From NCBI GenBank assembly GCA_035771165.1, contig JAWNZC010000469.1:2915001-2979000 (forward strand): a stretch of 64,000 nucleotides of DNA, in the 5' to 3' direction. The stretch is from Paragorgia papillata (taxonomy: Eukaryota > Cnidaria > Anthozoa > Scleralcyonacea > Coralliidae). A program made the position numbers and the translations under genes. Positions within the stretch are counted from its first letter, which is position 1. The number at the start of each line of letters is the position of its first letter. This document shows positions 21,024 to 32,771 of the stretch, piece by piece. The notes under the pieces were generated by a model, which did not search any database, was not told where the DNA came from, and saw only the letters and a program-made list of their open reading frames with translations.

Positions 21024-24000
21024 AGTCAAAATGGAAATACCTTCCCACTTCTTCTTCTGTACACGGCCAAAAATCTCACGAGCTTGTTACAAGCTTGTTG
21101 GTTTGCAGGCTTGTCACAAGTCTGTGAACAAGCTTGTAACAATGCTGTCAATTCCACAGGGTTGTAACAAGCTTGTGATCACAAGCTTGTCACAACATAT
21201 CGTTCAACAGACTTGTAACAAGATGTTGAAACAGACTGCGACAAGCTTGTTGAAACACGTAAGATCTGGCTTGTTGTGGACAACTTGTAACAAGACAGCA
21301 AAGTCAACAATGTTGTTACAAGTCTGTTTCAACAAATGTGTTACAAAGCATTTTCGACGAACCTGAGTTAAACTGTTATGACAAACTTGTTACCAGCTTG
21401 TTGCTTTTTATATACGATGATCTGAGCGAGAGCTTCGACGAAGCCTTGATCTCGGCAGTGTTATCGTTGGAAACCCGCAAAGCTTCGGAAGCAAATTTGA
21501 AAATGCCTGAATGTTAATACGAACGATAGTTTGAACGAGGGAATTTATAGTGCACTCAGCTTGAGGGAAACTGTATCTTGCGATTAAATCTTGTCGTTAT
21601 TGGGAATATCTTGCATATTAAATGTCAAATAAACAGTCGTTCATGAGGGTTGCACGTTGTATGTATTTCTGGGGATGCGATTATAATTAATCTTCAACTT
21701 TTATACTTTCTTCAAAATATGGTTGTGGTATTAATATATACTGCATTGAAATACCGTATACAGAAAATGAACAACATAATATGATATAATAGCGGTTCAC
21801 TTGAAGCAGAGAGAGAAAACGTTTATTTCAAGTTTAGCCCAGTGTTTATACGTCTTTTTTGTGTGTGTAAACTAATTCAAACGTTTTTCGTGAACAGAAA
21901 AGTGTTTGAAACAAATGGGGGGGAAAAACAACCGTGAAAAACCAATACTGTAATAAAAAACAATTGCAGTGAAACTATAGTTTTTGCTATTCATTCAAAT
22001 TATAAATGTTCAGGAGAATTAAAGACACGACATTAACAAAGACAGCCGTGCATAGCGACCAGTCGAGACATCACTTATTCATCTTGCAAAATTTTGAAAG
22101 ATATCGATTTATCAAAGCTATACAAATGTTAATACGATCATAATGCACATATTTATTACTTCAATCTTTTGTTCAAGTTCACAAATGGCATATTTTAGGG
22201 TTTATAACCACAACTAAAAGAACTTAGCTCAACTGAATATCCTTAAAAACTGCGTCTCCCACGGCCACGGCAGTTCAATAAAGTTCGAAGCTTTGAGGCA
22301 AAAAACAGGAAGTAGCGAGCTTGCATCATCCGACGCTCAGAGAGCCAATCATATGCGAGAAAATGAAGTTACGAAAACAAACTTGCGTCACCATGGACCA
22401 TTGGCTAAATTTTATTTTTTACAGTTTGAAACAGACGGGCATCCACAATTCCACGGATAAAAGTTTTTATTGGTTATAAAGTGAGACATATGCGATTGAA
22501 ATTTTGTTCTGCTTCATGTTAAATCATACGTTCACCGTTTGGAAGAAGTTCTCAGTGGGATTCATTGCATTTCAGTGTTGAGGAATGATTTTAAACAGTC
22601 GTTTAAACAGCGAGAACAAGTGTGTCTGGAATGGCAGTTTATTTCTATTTTTAATTTACTCTCAAGTATCCATGCAAGTATGTACTGCTAAAAAGGGACT
22701 AAGTTTGTTTGCTTGTCCAGCACTCAACGTAAAGAACTATCAACGAAAACTAGCGTGATCAGACTGGAACTTTCATTATTTGTACCAACCACGACTGAAG
22801 CTGAGAAAGAAGTACAAACGTTTAAAAAGAAGCGGTATAAAATTAACATCTCTATGGCAAACATTAATTTATCTTATCATCTGTTACATATATCTTTAGT
22901 GCTGAGTTTAATCAGTTAACTATGTTTTTGCATGAACGCATTGCCAGAAATTTGGGACAAGATGGTGGCGCGCCTGCGCATTAACGACCATAATAATGGA
23001 GATTCTCAACAGTAAATAATAAGGAGAGCACACAATAATTCAAATTTTGCTTAAACGGTGATATATTTCTTCTTTCTCCAGATCCATCTGACTTCAGCAT
23101 GGACTAAGCAACAGTTGTAACTAAAAAATTTTTTCTTAGCTCGACGACAAAGTACTTCCCTAGCTCGTCTTATTTTTGCACTAAAAGCGCCACTATCCAT
23201 AGTGTTAGCCATAGTAATCTTTGTAAACAGGTGCTAGAAATTGGCCAAATTGACCAACAACGTTACGGGCGATGCGAAGTCTCCAGATCGCAATGCATTC
23301 GGCATGAGTCAGTCTACTTCCTGAGCACATAAAATCCTGATTTGTCCCTAGCATAGTACTTCCAAAAGCGTTTGAACTTGCTTCATTTCACAGTTCTTAT
23401 AGTCGTTTACAGGTTATTTACATATACATACATGCACGATTTAGGCAAATTCTAAAGAACTCAATGACCTGAATAATGAGAATACACTAGCATACAATAG
23501 AATCCAACGCATTAGAATACATAATTATATTATTAGGCGACATAGAGCCGCGGCACAAATGACCAAAATTTCTGGTGATGGTTAAAACATTTAAATGTGA
23601 GTGAACTGCACATTCATCGGCGGAGTGGACAGAATTTTTGCAATGTAAGTTTTATTGAATTGTTTTCTGTAAAATAAAATTGCTTTGATAGATGTTTGCA
23701 GTTGTGTAAATTTTAATAATATATCTGACTTGTCTATATTCTATCTGAATTTATAGATTTCTTAAGTATAGAAATCACGAAAGTATCACACGGTGTGATA
23801 ATTTCGTTATTTCTATTTGAGAAGTCTAATAATTCAGATAGAAATATAGAGAAAGCCCACGTTTCTCGAGGGATAAAACACGAATTTTCGATTCTTGTTG
23901 AGGGTCTTCAACAAGGTTGTTACGGCGTTGTCTCGACAGATTTTTCCCGCTCTGTTTCAACAAGCTTGATACAAAGTTGCCAAAACAGCTTGATACAACC

Positions 24001-24455
24001 TTGTCGGTGGCAGTTGTTGCGTATTTGTTTTTACAAGCTTGTTACAAGTCGGCAAACAGCTTGTGACAAGCCTGTCACGATATCTGATAGCAACGTGTGC
24101 GTAGATTTCTGACTGGCGTCAGGTTCCAACAAGCTTGTAACAAGCCTGCAGCAGATTTGTCACAACTGCCGCGTTTTTGGCCGTGTAGTTTGTTGTGTAT
24201 TACTGTATTTCTGTAGCCACTACCGAAGCATGAGAAATATTTTTGTTGAAAACTGTACATATAAATAGTATAATTTAGCTTTAAATGGTATTTATTGATA
24301 ATACAATGGATATTTATCCCAAATTGATACCAAGAGACGAATTCTTGATGACTTTTATCACTAGACTTTCCTCATGCTTCAGTAGCAGCTACAGAAATAC
24401 AGTAATACACAACCAACTACAGAAGCGGAAGTGGGAAGGTATTTTCATTTTGACT
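21024..24455. repeat. ~315-bp inverted repeat, unit B (split by an insertion)
   Basis: Arms of about 90 bp (AGTCAAAATGGAAATACC ... and its complement) as in the other units, but the left arm is split by the 3.1-kb TIR element. The intact versions are at 3547-3860, 34705-35020 and 56322-56637. Confidence 0.75.
21062..24185. mobile_element. 3.1-kb non-autonomous TIR element with subterminal repeats
   Basis: The ends are CACGGCCAAAAA and TTTTTGGCCGTG with a TA duplication. Units A, C and D preserve the empty site (TTCTGTAGTTTG), which proves the insertion and its exact borders. About 300 bp inside each end is packed with variants of ACAAGCTTGTTACAAGC in both orientations, like transposase-binding subterminal arrays. 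I find no transposase; the only internal frame of note is a short Arg/Lys-rich minus frame near 23060-23220. The TA target suggests the Tc1/mariner or a related superfamily, but the ends are not diagnostic. Confidence 0.85.
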
Positions 24456-26116
24456 GCAAATTTAATATTTTTTCTAAATTATCATGTGTGGTCCTGATTC
24501 AAACTTGAATACTAAACTATCAGGAAGGCATTTTTCATTTTTACAAAAATATCAATATTTTCGCCTATGATAGAAAATACTTTTTATGACTTTTTGAATC
24601 TTGTGCTGCAACCTATACTGTTAACCCATTGCTGCCTAGGATGTCTGAGGGTTCTCCTTTTGATGAGTAAAATCATTTGGTATTAGCCAGAGTGAAACAA
24701 TAAAGGCGTCATTTTGGCTGCCTCAGGTATCCATTAGGTCTGATGTAAAAAGGGAATTGGATGTATTTTATCTGCCAACAGACTATAAACATATTTGATT
24801 TTTGAAAATGTAGAATACTTAACATCAGACACCTCCACAGAGATAAAATCTTAATCCATGATAGCCTGGGTAGCTTGTGTATTAAGGCTTGGGTGCTTGG
24901 CATGCTTTTACCCATGCAGCAGTCCTACAGATGGACACTTTTAAAAATGTTTCAACAGTGACTTTTAGCATGAATAACCTCAGCAAAATATCATCTTCAA
25001 ACAACAACAAAGGTTTTTCCCTTTCTGATGTTTCTTGATTTCTGTCAGCTGTTGTTTTTTACTCGGGCTACCTGTGGTAGAACGAGTCTAGGTTTCGGCT
25101 CTGTTTGTTTTTATTTTTTTTCACCACACAAAATTGCAAAATTGTGCAATACCTCCCATATATGGAGCCTAGACTTCGAGTGTTCGATCGCTTTGAAAAT
25201 TAATCGACAGTCATGTTCCTATTCTGTGGAACTTTGTATCAAGCACATCACTGATCAACCATATAAGCAACTTATTTGGAAAACCTACCAACAATTTTGT
25301 CAAAGGTAATAAAGCTCGCCGAAGCTGTTGCATCCAAGTGGCAACCGAACAACCAACAACGATATACAGTATATTTTTCTCATGGCTAACAATCTGGATC
25401 TTTATATTGGCACTGCGATGTTCATAGGTTTTCCACTTGGCTTACAAAATCCAAGATGTGAGAACACAAGGAACATTCATGAAGATGACAGACTTTGAGG
25501 AAACAGTTTGTTGACATAATTATTAAACAAGTTTTATATTTGTTATGCTGAGTAGGAAGCTTGTATACACAATTACACATGTATGTAATAGATAAAGCAT
25601 GAGCAGCCGATCTGTATCTGATTTACAAGGCGAGCTGCAAGCGAGTCGTAGTAAATCACATATAGATTGGCTGCGAATGCTTTATCGTACTTATCAAATG
25701 GACGCATCTAAATAGCCATGTTTTCAAACTATTTTTCAAATTGGAGTGATTTTAGCTAAGTAAATTGAGGGAAAAGTTTATGTAAGCTTAAAATCAGGAC
25801 AAATCTGTATGCGATTTACAGATATTGATTAAACATTAATTTATTTTGAAGTTTTTCTTATGAATTATTAATGAATTTGATAAGTTCTATGTACCATTTG
25901 TGTTTTTACCGACTGTTGCTTGTCTTGAGTTTGAGATGGGCGATGGACAGTAGCTTTTAATATTGATCCATTAGGATTTATATTCAATGTTGTTAGTGCT
26001 TTGAACCTAGAGTATGTAATTTTGTCACAAGTATGTTATCCATATCTTGATGTTCATTTTGATATAAATTTTGATGCATAGATTGAGTAAAAATATATTC
26101 ATCATAAAAATAACTT
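24456..26116. other. TRIM intron 2, unit B
   Basis: AT-rich intron shared with unit C (35021-36698) but not with A or D. It includes a diverged copy of a repeat with GATGAGTAAAATCAT...TTAGCCAGAGTGAAA (about 24650-24710), also seen at 4070 and 2045. No coding frame is supported. Confidence 0.55.
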
Positions 26117-26460
26117 TGAACCAGTCATGTTCCTCATATACATACAGTAATACTTTAATGACATATCAGCCATTATAACATCAACAGCCAAGTGTGTATT
26201 ATATGCTGATGGTACCAAAATCTGTGGAGAAATTACAGCGACTGATTCACGTACAGGCTACAGTACCGGCAGTGCTGCAGAGTCGAAGAGCCTTCCCAAC
26301 ATGCTCTAAAGCAAACATGCACATGGAATCAGGATTCATGTTGTATGAAGATTGCATAGACGTAGGGTGTGGGTATATTTTACTAGTCACCTATTGCATA
26401 TTTGCTAGTGCACCTGGCCTACACACGTGAAGTTTGGGCACCTCAGACAAATGAATTTTA
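26117..26460 (+). mobile_element. LINE reverse-transcriptase relic, unit B
   Basis: The decayed RT fragment reads MFLIYI, then KCVLYADGTKICGEI, and about 170 bp later EVWAPQT in another frame. The catalytic YADD is YADG. Stops and frameshifts are frequent, so it is an old LINE relic inside TRIM intron 2. Confidence 0.72.
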
Positions 26461-26978
26461 GTCCCCGCATGTGGGACAGAGAAGTCCCCTAGGCTTCAGG
26501 ATCACCTAAATTCTAGACACTTTGACAATTCAGGATAATCCTGTTCACCAATGTGAAGTATGCACCACATTCAGCCTTCGATCTCATCTTCCCCGGCCCA
26601 CTCCCACCTCTTAGCTCATGCGTTATAGAGACCTCCACATTTTTCCAGTAGCCCGAGTGAACACCTGACCCAGGTGTCTTGTTTAACTATTGTACAAGTT
26701 TTGTTACTTATTTTTGGCAAGACATGCAGATATGATGATTGGTTCTTACAACTACGTCCGCCAAAATATTTTCATGGCCTTGTGCACCAAATTTTAAATA
26801 TTTTTTTTATGGTCAGTAGTTGAAACCCTGGCTACATACAAAAGCCTGATGCTTGGTTGCAGCTGTGCTGACTAATTCCATAGAAAGTGATGATAAAGAT
26901 TTTCTATGACAGACTATGTATGTGTTTTATAGTATGGTGTTGAAACATTTTTGAACAATTTTGAAGTTAAGAATATAC

Positions 26979-27200
26979 CTGCCCAGCTCTGGTCTGTATA
27001 TCCACCACAAATATAATCGCCGACTTAATCGCCGTTGTCACAACATCTGTGAAAATCTTGTGCACTCCATCCATTTCTACCAGCTCGATAACAAAGACGC
27101 CATTGAAACTGATCATCCAACCACTTTTCCATTTGTTTGCCATATTCAAAATGACCATTCAAAATAATTGAGGTATTACATAATTCAAAAGGACGACATG
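26979..27200 (-). pseudogene. TRIM-TLDc copy B, exon 2 (in-frame stop)
   Basis: Acceptor (TTATCTAG) and donor (CAG/GTATAT) are intact, and the length keeps the phase. Compared with C and D it lacks several codons after ACRP. The segment encoding KGPTVTLVK is replaced by a short CGGCGATTAA, giving CCDNGD and then a TAA stop. CGGCGATTA also occurs just downstream, so the change looks like a short template switch. Translation would stop within the TLDc N-terminal half. Confidence 0.85.
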
Positions 27201-27475
27201 CTAGATAAGAAAGAAAATTACATATGATTAAACCCATTCCCGGTGCCCACTAGTGCCATGTTTATTGGCGTTAAAAACGTTGCATCAAGAACATCGCGTT
27301 AAAAATGTCGCGTAAAAAATATCACTTGCTATGGACTCTGCCCGACCAGCGAACTCGCAGACAACAATCTCCGAGGCGAAGCGTTAATTGTAGTATTAAT
27401 CAAAGCGTTGACGACATGCTAGATAAGAAAGTAAATTACATATGATTAAACCATTCCTGCCCGAGCTGGCCAAAA
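27201..27475. repeat. ~220-bp tandem duplication with decoy acceptor, copy B intron 1
   Basis: GACGACATGCTAGATAAGAA, which covers the exon 2 acceptor and first exon bases, occurs at about 27192 and again at about 27411, along with the surrounding CGTCGCGTTAAAAA and GCGTTAAT sequences. The upstream copy is an acceptor followed by non-coding sequence and would be met first by the spliceosome. Confidence 0.7.
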
Positions 27476-27843
27476 ACAGTTCTAAAGGGCGGTGCCACAG
27501 CGGTGACGGCATAAACTTTGCATCAAAAACGTCGCGTTAAAAAATGTCACTTGCTATGGACTCAGCGTGAGCGAGCGACGAAGGAGCGAACTCGCAGTCA
27601 CAATCTCCAAGGCGAAGCGTTAATAATCAAAGCGTTAATAATTTGTCTGCTTGTAGACTCTACTGTCTTTATTCGATGATGTAATGAAATGTTGTACGGC
27701 TTGGACGGTGCGTTGCGTAGCTAGCATCGCAATAGAGAAATACTTCAGACCTTGTGAAAGTTTTATCTGGAGTTGAATCAATTACAACATGTACCATGTA
27801 CCTTTAGTTAATTTTTATTTCTTTTTAGTTATATAAATCTTAC

Positions 27844-28969
27844 CAACTTTTCCCAGTTTATCCAAGAACGTCGTAACATCATTGTCGTTGATTGGGGTGC
27901 TTTGATATTCAATGTTGCCATCATGAACAGGTTTCATACTCCGTGGTCGCTCTTGTTTCATTCTTTCTATATTCTCTTCAATCATCTTTTGCGACGAAAG
28001 GATTTCTTCATCGTTGCCTTTCTCAAGAAGGTTCTTGGCTAGATTGAAAGAACCTTTTACTTTATCCACGTGACGTTTCACTTCGGTTTCTTGTTCCACA
28101 AGTGGTTCGTGAGTTTCTTTGTATTTCTTCTCCACTTCCTTTATCATCAGTTTGGCTTTCTCTTCCAGCTTTTGGGTGAAGATTTTTAAAACTTCTTCTT
28201 TCTGCCGAGTGATGTCTTTCTTTGCTTTCTTTGTATTGTCTTCCAGAGACTGTTTGGCATTTGATATCAACTCTAATGTGTCGTTGCCTTCCTTCAGACT
28301 TTCTTCTAAGATTGTACAACGCGATGCTAATACTTCTCTTTGCTTCGCAGCTACTTCTACTAGTGGCAAACATAAATGATCTGGACGTACATGTTGAAAA
28401 TCCATGCAATATCTGCAGACGAGTTCTTTACATGTTTTGCAAAAGAACTTAAGGGTCTTGTTCTCATGTTTCTTGCAGTAAAGTTTTGCTCTGATCTTGC
28501 CTTGGTTCTCAGCTTGACTCAACTCGTTTATTGATAGCACAGTATGTTTCTTGAGGGCTGACCAGCTTTCATGAACTTCAAAACATTTCTCGCACATGAA
28601 TATCTCGCAAGTTGTACATCGACTAACGGCTGGCTCTTGGCAACGAGAACATTTAGAAACCTTTGCTTGTCGTTGAATCGCCATGACGTCTAACATATTT
28701 CTGATAAAATGACTGCTCGCCATTCCTGCTACTTCATCTTTTGGTTTCAGGTTAAATTCTGACCGACATGTCGGACAGTTGAATACTTCAATCTCTTTAC
28801 CAGCTGCTTCCTCACGATCGCGTTTTACAAACTTCTCTAAACAGATTTTGCAAAAAGTGTGAAAGCAAGGCAATGTTCGTGGTTCGTTCAAAGTTTCTAA
28901 GCAAATGGAACATGTGAGTAAGGATTCTAGTTCATCAGCTGGAACGGCGACGGTTGGAGAAGTAGCCAT
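27844..28969 (-). CDS. TRIM-TLDc copy B, exon 1 (RING-B-box-coiled coil)
   Basis: ATG 28969 lies in a good context (ACAATGG); the upstream in-frame codons begin with TTG and are not used. The 1126-bp exon leaves in phase 1 at GTTG/GTAAGA. It encodes a C3HC4 RING (CSIC ... CFHTFCKIC ... CPTC), B-box 1, B-box 2 of the VCRYCMDF type, and a long coiled coil, the architecture of TRIM E3 ligases that modify targets via the RING and dimerise through the coil. Because exon 2 has a stop, the product would be RING/B-box/coiled coil plus about 55 residues of broken TLDc. If the intron is retained it ends in IYITKKK. Confidence 0.85.
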
Positions 28970-29067
28970 TGTAGACAACGTTTTCTTCAAAAAGTGTAGT
29001 AGTTTCTTGTAAACTTAATCAGCAAGCAAAACTGGAAATCGTTTGACTCACTTTAGGTCTTGGAGAT

Positions 29068-29082
29068 CTTTCTTTCGGTTTC
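29068..29082 (-). promoter_or_regulatory. ISRE/IRF-like motif upstream of TRIM copy B
   Basis: Reads GAAACCGAAAGAAAG on the minus strand, two GAAA half-sites six bases apart plus a third. It lies about 100-115 bp upstream of the ATG. It is a different sequence from the A/C promoter but fits the same GAAANNGAAA grammar. Confidence 0.42.
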
Positions 29083-29529
29083 ACAATAGTCAATTCTCGG
29101 TAAATGGTAATATGATTCCTTATTTCACGGTAAACTATGTAATATCCTGCTGTGATTGGTATTTCCGGTATATATTTCCATATTCTTATATAGCCTAATA
29201 TTATTTCATTGGAGGAATTTGCCCTGGCCTGCACCACATGCATACCAGTACATGCGTATTAAACAGTACCTAGCAACGCGATTAGGTACAAAAGCTTTCT
29301 TTTTAACTTATTTAACGTGTAAAGCAAGGCGATATAAGACAAGCGGTTTTATTTACATGTGCGATTACACTTAAAGATGCATTCAACGATGTGATTTATT
29401 CCTGCATTTCATGATGTTAAACACCGCAATATAACCGGTAATAAACGAACAAATTAAATCATATTACATCATGGTGATACACGAAAAGTATTTTACTGTT
29501 ATTGCGTTTAGGATGTTATCATTATATTA

Positions 29530-30056
29530 TCACAACACCACTATCATCATCACCACCACTACCATCATCATTATCACCATGCACCATCAATCATCATCAC
29601 TACCATCATTATCACCACCACCACTACCATCATCATTATCACCACCACCACTACCATCATCATTATCACCACCACCACCGCCCACCACTACTATCATCAT
29701 TATCACCATGCACCATCATCAATCATCACCACTACCATCATTATCACCACCATCATTATCACCACCACCACCGCCCACCACTACCATCATCATCATTATC
29801 ACCATGCACCATCATCAATCATCACCACCACCACCACCCACGCACCACTACCATCATCATTATCACCACCACCACCACCCACCACTACCATCATCATTAT
29901 CACCACCACCACCGCCCACCACTACCACCATCATTATCACCACCGCCCACCACTACCATCATTATCACCATGCACCATCAATCACCACCACCATCATCAT
30001 CACCACCATCATCATCACCACCACCACCCACCACTACTATTACCACCCTACCACCA
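29530..30056. repeat. ACC/ATC microsatellite, unit B
   Basis: Imperfect CAC/CAT repeats, invaded at the right side by the Harbinger-like element; a short ACC tract resumes at about 30780-30870. The translated frames are not genes. Confidence 0.93.
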
Positions 30057-30059
30057 TAA

Positions 30060-30776
30060 AGCCTGGTTTCCATATAGTCGTAATTATTGTAATTCAGTCG
30101 ACGATTGATCGGCGATTATTTGCGATATTTCACAACAGTCGTGTTTCCATTCGCTCGGACTCAGGACTTCTCGGTTTTTATGTTCAAATGAGCTAAATAT
30201 AGTATTCAAAAACTGGATGACTAAAACTTCATTTGTGATCACTCCTACAGTATATATATAACAATATAGCAAGCATTACAGTCGTTGGCACCTAATCGTG
30301 TACACCGCCCGTCAAAACATGTTCTAAATTTAAGCCAAAGTTAACTGTTTTGAAATCAACACCGTGGGATTGGCGAGACGTGATTGGCTAAGGGCACATT
30401 CACGACTGAAAACCTAATACGTTTGCAAGGAAAACATTTAACTTTGACGTTGATATAAAACATGTTTTGACGGGCGGTGTACACGCTTAGGTGCAAACGA
30501 CTGTATTTGCCAGTTCAGTAACTTTGCCGTTTGGGTCTCATGTTTCGTGAACGTTAAGGACATTTGCGAACGTTGAGTTCAGAGTTTGGCACTCAAGTCT
30601 TCAACTTAGTCATTTGCTAGACATCTTTAACAAAATCGAGGTTTTGTTGCAGGAATTTGGCCGGTTTTTGTAAATAATTTTGTGTTTTAACCGACTGTCG
30701 GCGATTGATGTTTCCATTAACTGTTGTCGCATCGGCGACTCAATTACAACAATTACAACTATATGGAAACCAGGCT
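30060..30776. mobile_element. Harbinger-like element, unit B
   Basis: Same TIRs (AGCCTGGTTTCC) and TAA duplication as in unit A. It is about 16 bp shorter. Confidence 0.82.
30279..30503. mobile_element. Nested mariner-like MITE, unit B
   Basis: 225 bp, CAGTCGTTGGCACC ends, TA on both sides; the right end carries a C-to-A change (GTGCAAACGACTG). Confidence 0.83.
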
Positions 30777-31647
30777 TAATTACCACCACCACTATTGCAA
30801 CCATAAAACCACCATTACCACCACCACCACCATCATTACCACCACTATAACCACCACCATTACCATCATCATTTATTGGCATACTTTATTGGTATACTAC
30901 ATCTTATAATGTTATTAAATCAAAAACTCTATTTAATATACAATTAAGAACTACCCTAAGCCAAAATTTGATTATTTACAAGAGTGACACTGCTTGCACA
31001 GTTCATGATTTAATATTCCTATAAGTAATTGTTGTTTTCTAATATTTTTACAGTAAATTACAAAAAAATGCTAGATCACTAAGGAATTTTGTCAGTAATG
31101 TGAGTAAATTAAATGTTTTTCAAATTACTATATAGCTAATCATTTTAAAAATTATCATTATGTATTCCTGAACTTCTAGATTTTCAAATCTTGTCTTTAC
31201 ACTACTAAATAACTAAGTATGTTTAAGTAGTAACAGTTGATATTTTACTTTAAAGATTAATTAACTAACACAACAAAATCTACCTAACTTCTGAGTTTAA
31301 AAATAAGCCGTTAAAATGTTGTTTTTCAACTTCGTAAAAACATATAACAAACTGCGAGAAATGCCTCTTAACAGACTTCAGTTAAAGTCAAATAATTTTC
31401 CAAAAGGCTTCTGGAGGAATCGCGTTTTCCGTTCGCGATATTTTTCAATTGGTGCTCTCCTTTTGAAATTTCTAGATCCGCTCCTAAGAGCTTTAGTTTG
31501 TGATGTTTTCTGTGTGCTGTTGCACTGTTTTAAATTTTTGTTAAACTTTCTTTTTCTTTTTTTTTTCTTTTTCTTTACTCTGTAAGAGTTAGAACTGGGA
31601 TTATATAGAGTAAGGGTTATAAGACAACGTTTTAGGGTTGCTTGGGA

Positions 31648-31985
31648 TTAAAGAAATACCAAATGGTTTTCCGTGTTTGGATACTCTGATCCAAACACGC
31701 GGGAAATTGCGAGACTGGAGAAAAGCGTAACAAAACACGAGCCGTAGGCGAGTGTTTTTAGCTTTTCGAAAGTCGAGCAATTTCCCAAGTGTTTGGATAA
31801 GAGTCTCCAAACACGGAAAAAACCATTTGGTATTTCTTTTATAAAATAATCACAAGTGAATATGATATACTGTCCGACATTTTCAAAAAATCCTTTTGGC
31901 GGGAATTTTCCGTGTTTGGATACTCTGATCCAAACACGGCAATTGACCAATCAAGGCTCGCGTAGTATACATGTTATTTTATAAA
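31648..31985. mobile_element. Foldback/MITE insertion specific to unit C
   Basis: Between GGGAT and AGGATTTTG, which are adjacent in the other units, lies about 340 bp built of inverted repeats. AAAGAAATACCAAATGG at the left pairs with its complement at about 31820-31842, and CCGTGTTTGGATACTCTGAT is present in several orientations. It has no coding capacity, and the target duplication is unclear. Confidence 0.65.
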
Positions 31986-32271
31986 GGATTTTGTTCAACG
32001 ACATGACCTAGGTTCTTTATAAGCGTAAACAATTGAGTGCTGCGTACGTAGTGTTTTCGATAATAGTAAAGTGAAAAGGTAGCAAACTGCCGAGATTTCA
32101 GAAACGAAATACTGACGTTTCGGGCGCAGCCCTGGATCAGAGTTTACTTAAGAAAACTGATAAAGGGTACCACTCAAACTGACATCAGTTATTCGTTACT
32201 GTCATAAAAGGCTCTGCACGAAACATCAGTTTTTCGTTTTTAAAATCTCGTCAGCTTGCCATCTTTTCGTT

Positions 32272-32450
32272 TTATTAAGCCTGTTTTCCAGTCATCGCAG
32301 AAACTGGCTTGCAGCTCGCAGCGAGTACTTGCATCTAATTAAAAAGAAGTCAGAGTGAAAAACAAGCACTGTGAGTTAGTTTTAATTAGATGTAAGTACT
32401 CGCATTGAGCTGCGTGTCAGTTTCTGTCATGACTGGAAAAGAGGCTTTAT
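32272..32450. repeat. Inverted repeat with ~75-bp arms, unit C
   Basis: Copy of the unit-start hairpin. The arm pairing is conserved despite scattered substitutions. Confidence 0.78.
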
Positions 32451-32717
32451 AGGTTCTGCTTCTTCTGCTTCGCAGAGATCTCTTCGGCTCCAACACAAGG
32501 AATAGCAAATTTAGAATATAGAGGGCCTTGCAGGCAATGTAGAAAACTAGAAATACAAATCAAAAATGTTTAAAAGGTTGGTGTACTGCTGACTTGAAAT
32601 ACTCATTAAGGAGGACAAACGTTTTAAGCGTAGGTCCTTCGTCAAAAAGAAATTTGTACTGAAATAAACGTATATACAATATTCTTTTAAATTTCACTAC
32701 ACTATTTCTTTCTCTCC

Positions 32718-32771
32718 ATCCCCCCCCCCCCCCCCCCCCCCCCCCCTCTCTCTCCCTCTCTCTCTCTCTCT
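32718..32771. repeat. Poly-C / CT tract, unit C
   Basis: About 26 C followed by CT repeats, orthologous to 1560-1615. Confidence 0.85.

Larger units (their letters stand above)
17225..31030. repeat. Segmental duplication unit B
   Basis: Second unit. It matches unit A at the left edge and unit C in intron 2 and around exon 2. It lacks the DHX16 block, contains a private 3.1-kb TIR element (21062-24185), and has a strongly expanded CT tract at 18789-19131. Confidence 0.9.

Noticed and set aside
25028..25309. 93-codon plus frame (132 codons at 35604 in unit C)
   Set aside because: Lies in TRIM intron 2; the frame differs between B and C by indels and no domain is recognisable.
28969..28990. 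Upstream start MKKTLST for TRIM copy B (likewise C and D)
   Set aside because: The first codon is TTG in the sequence, and copy A has an in-frame TAA there. ATG at MATS with ACAATGG context is used.
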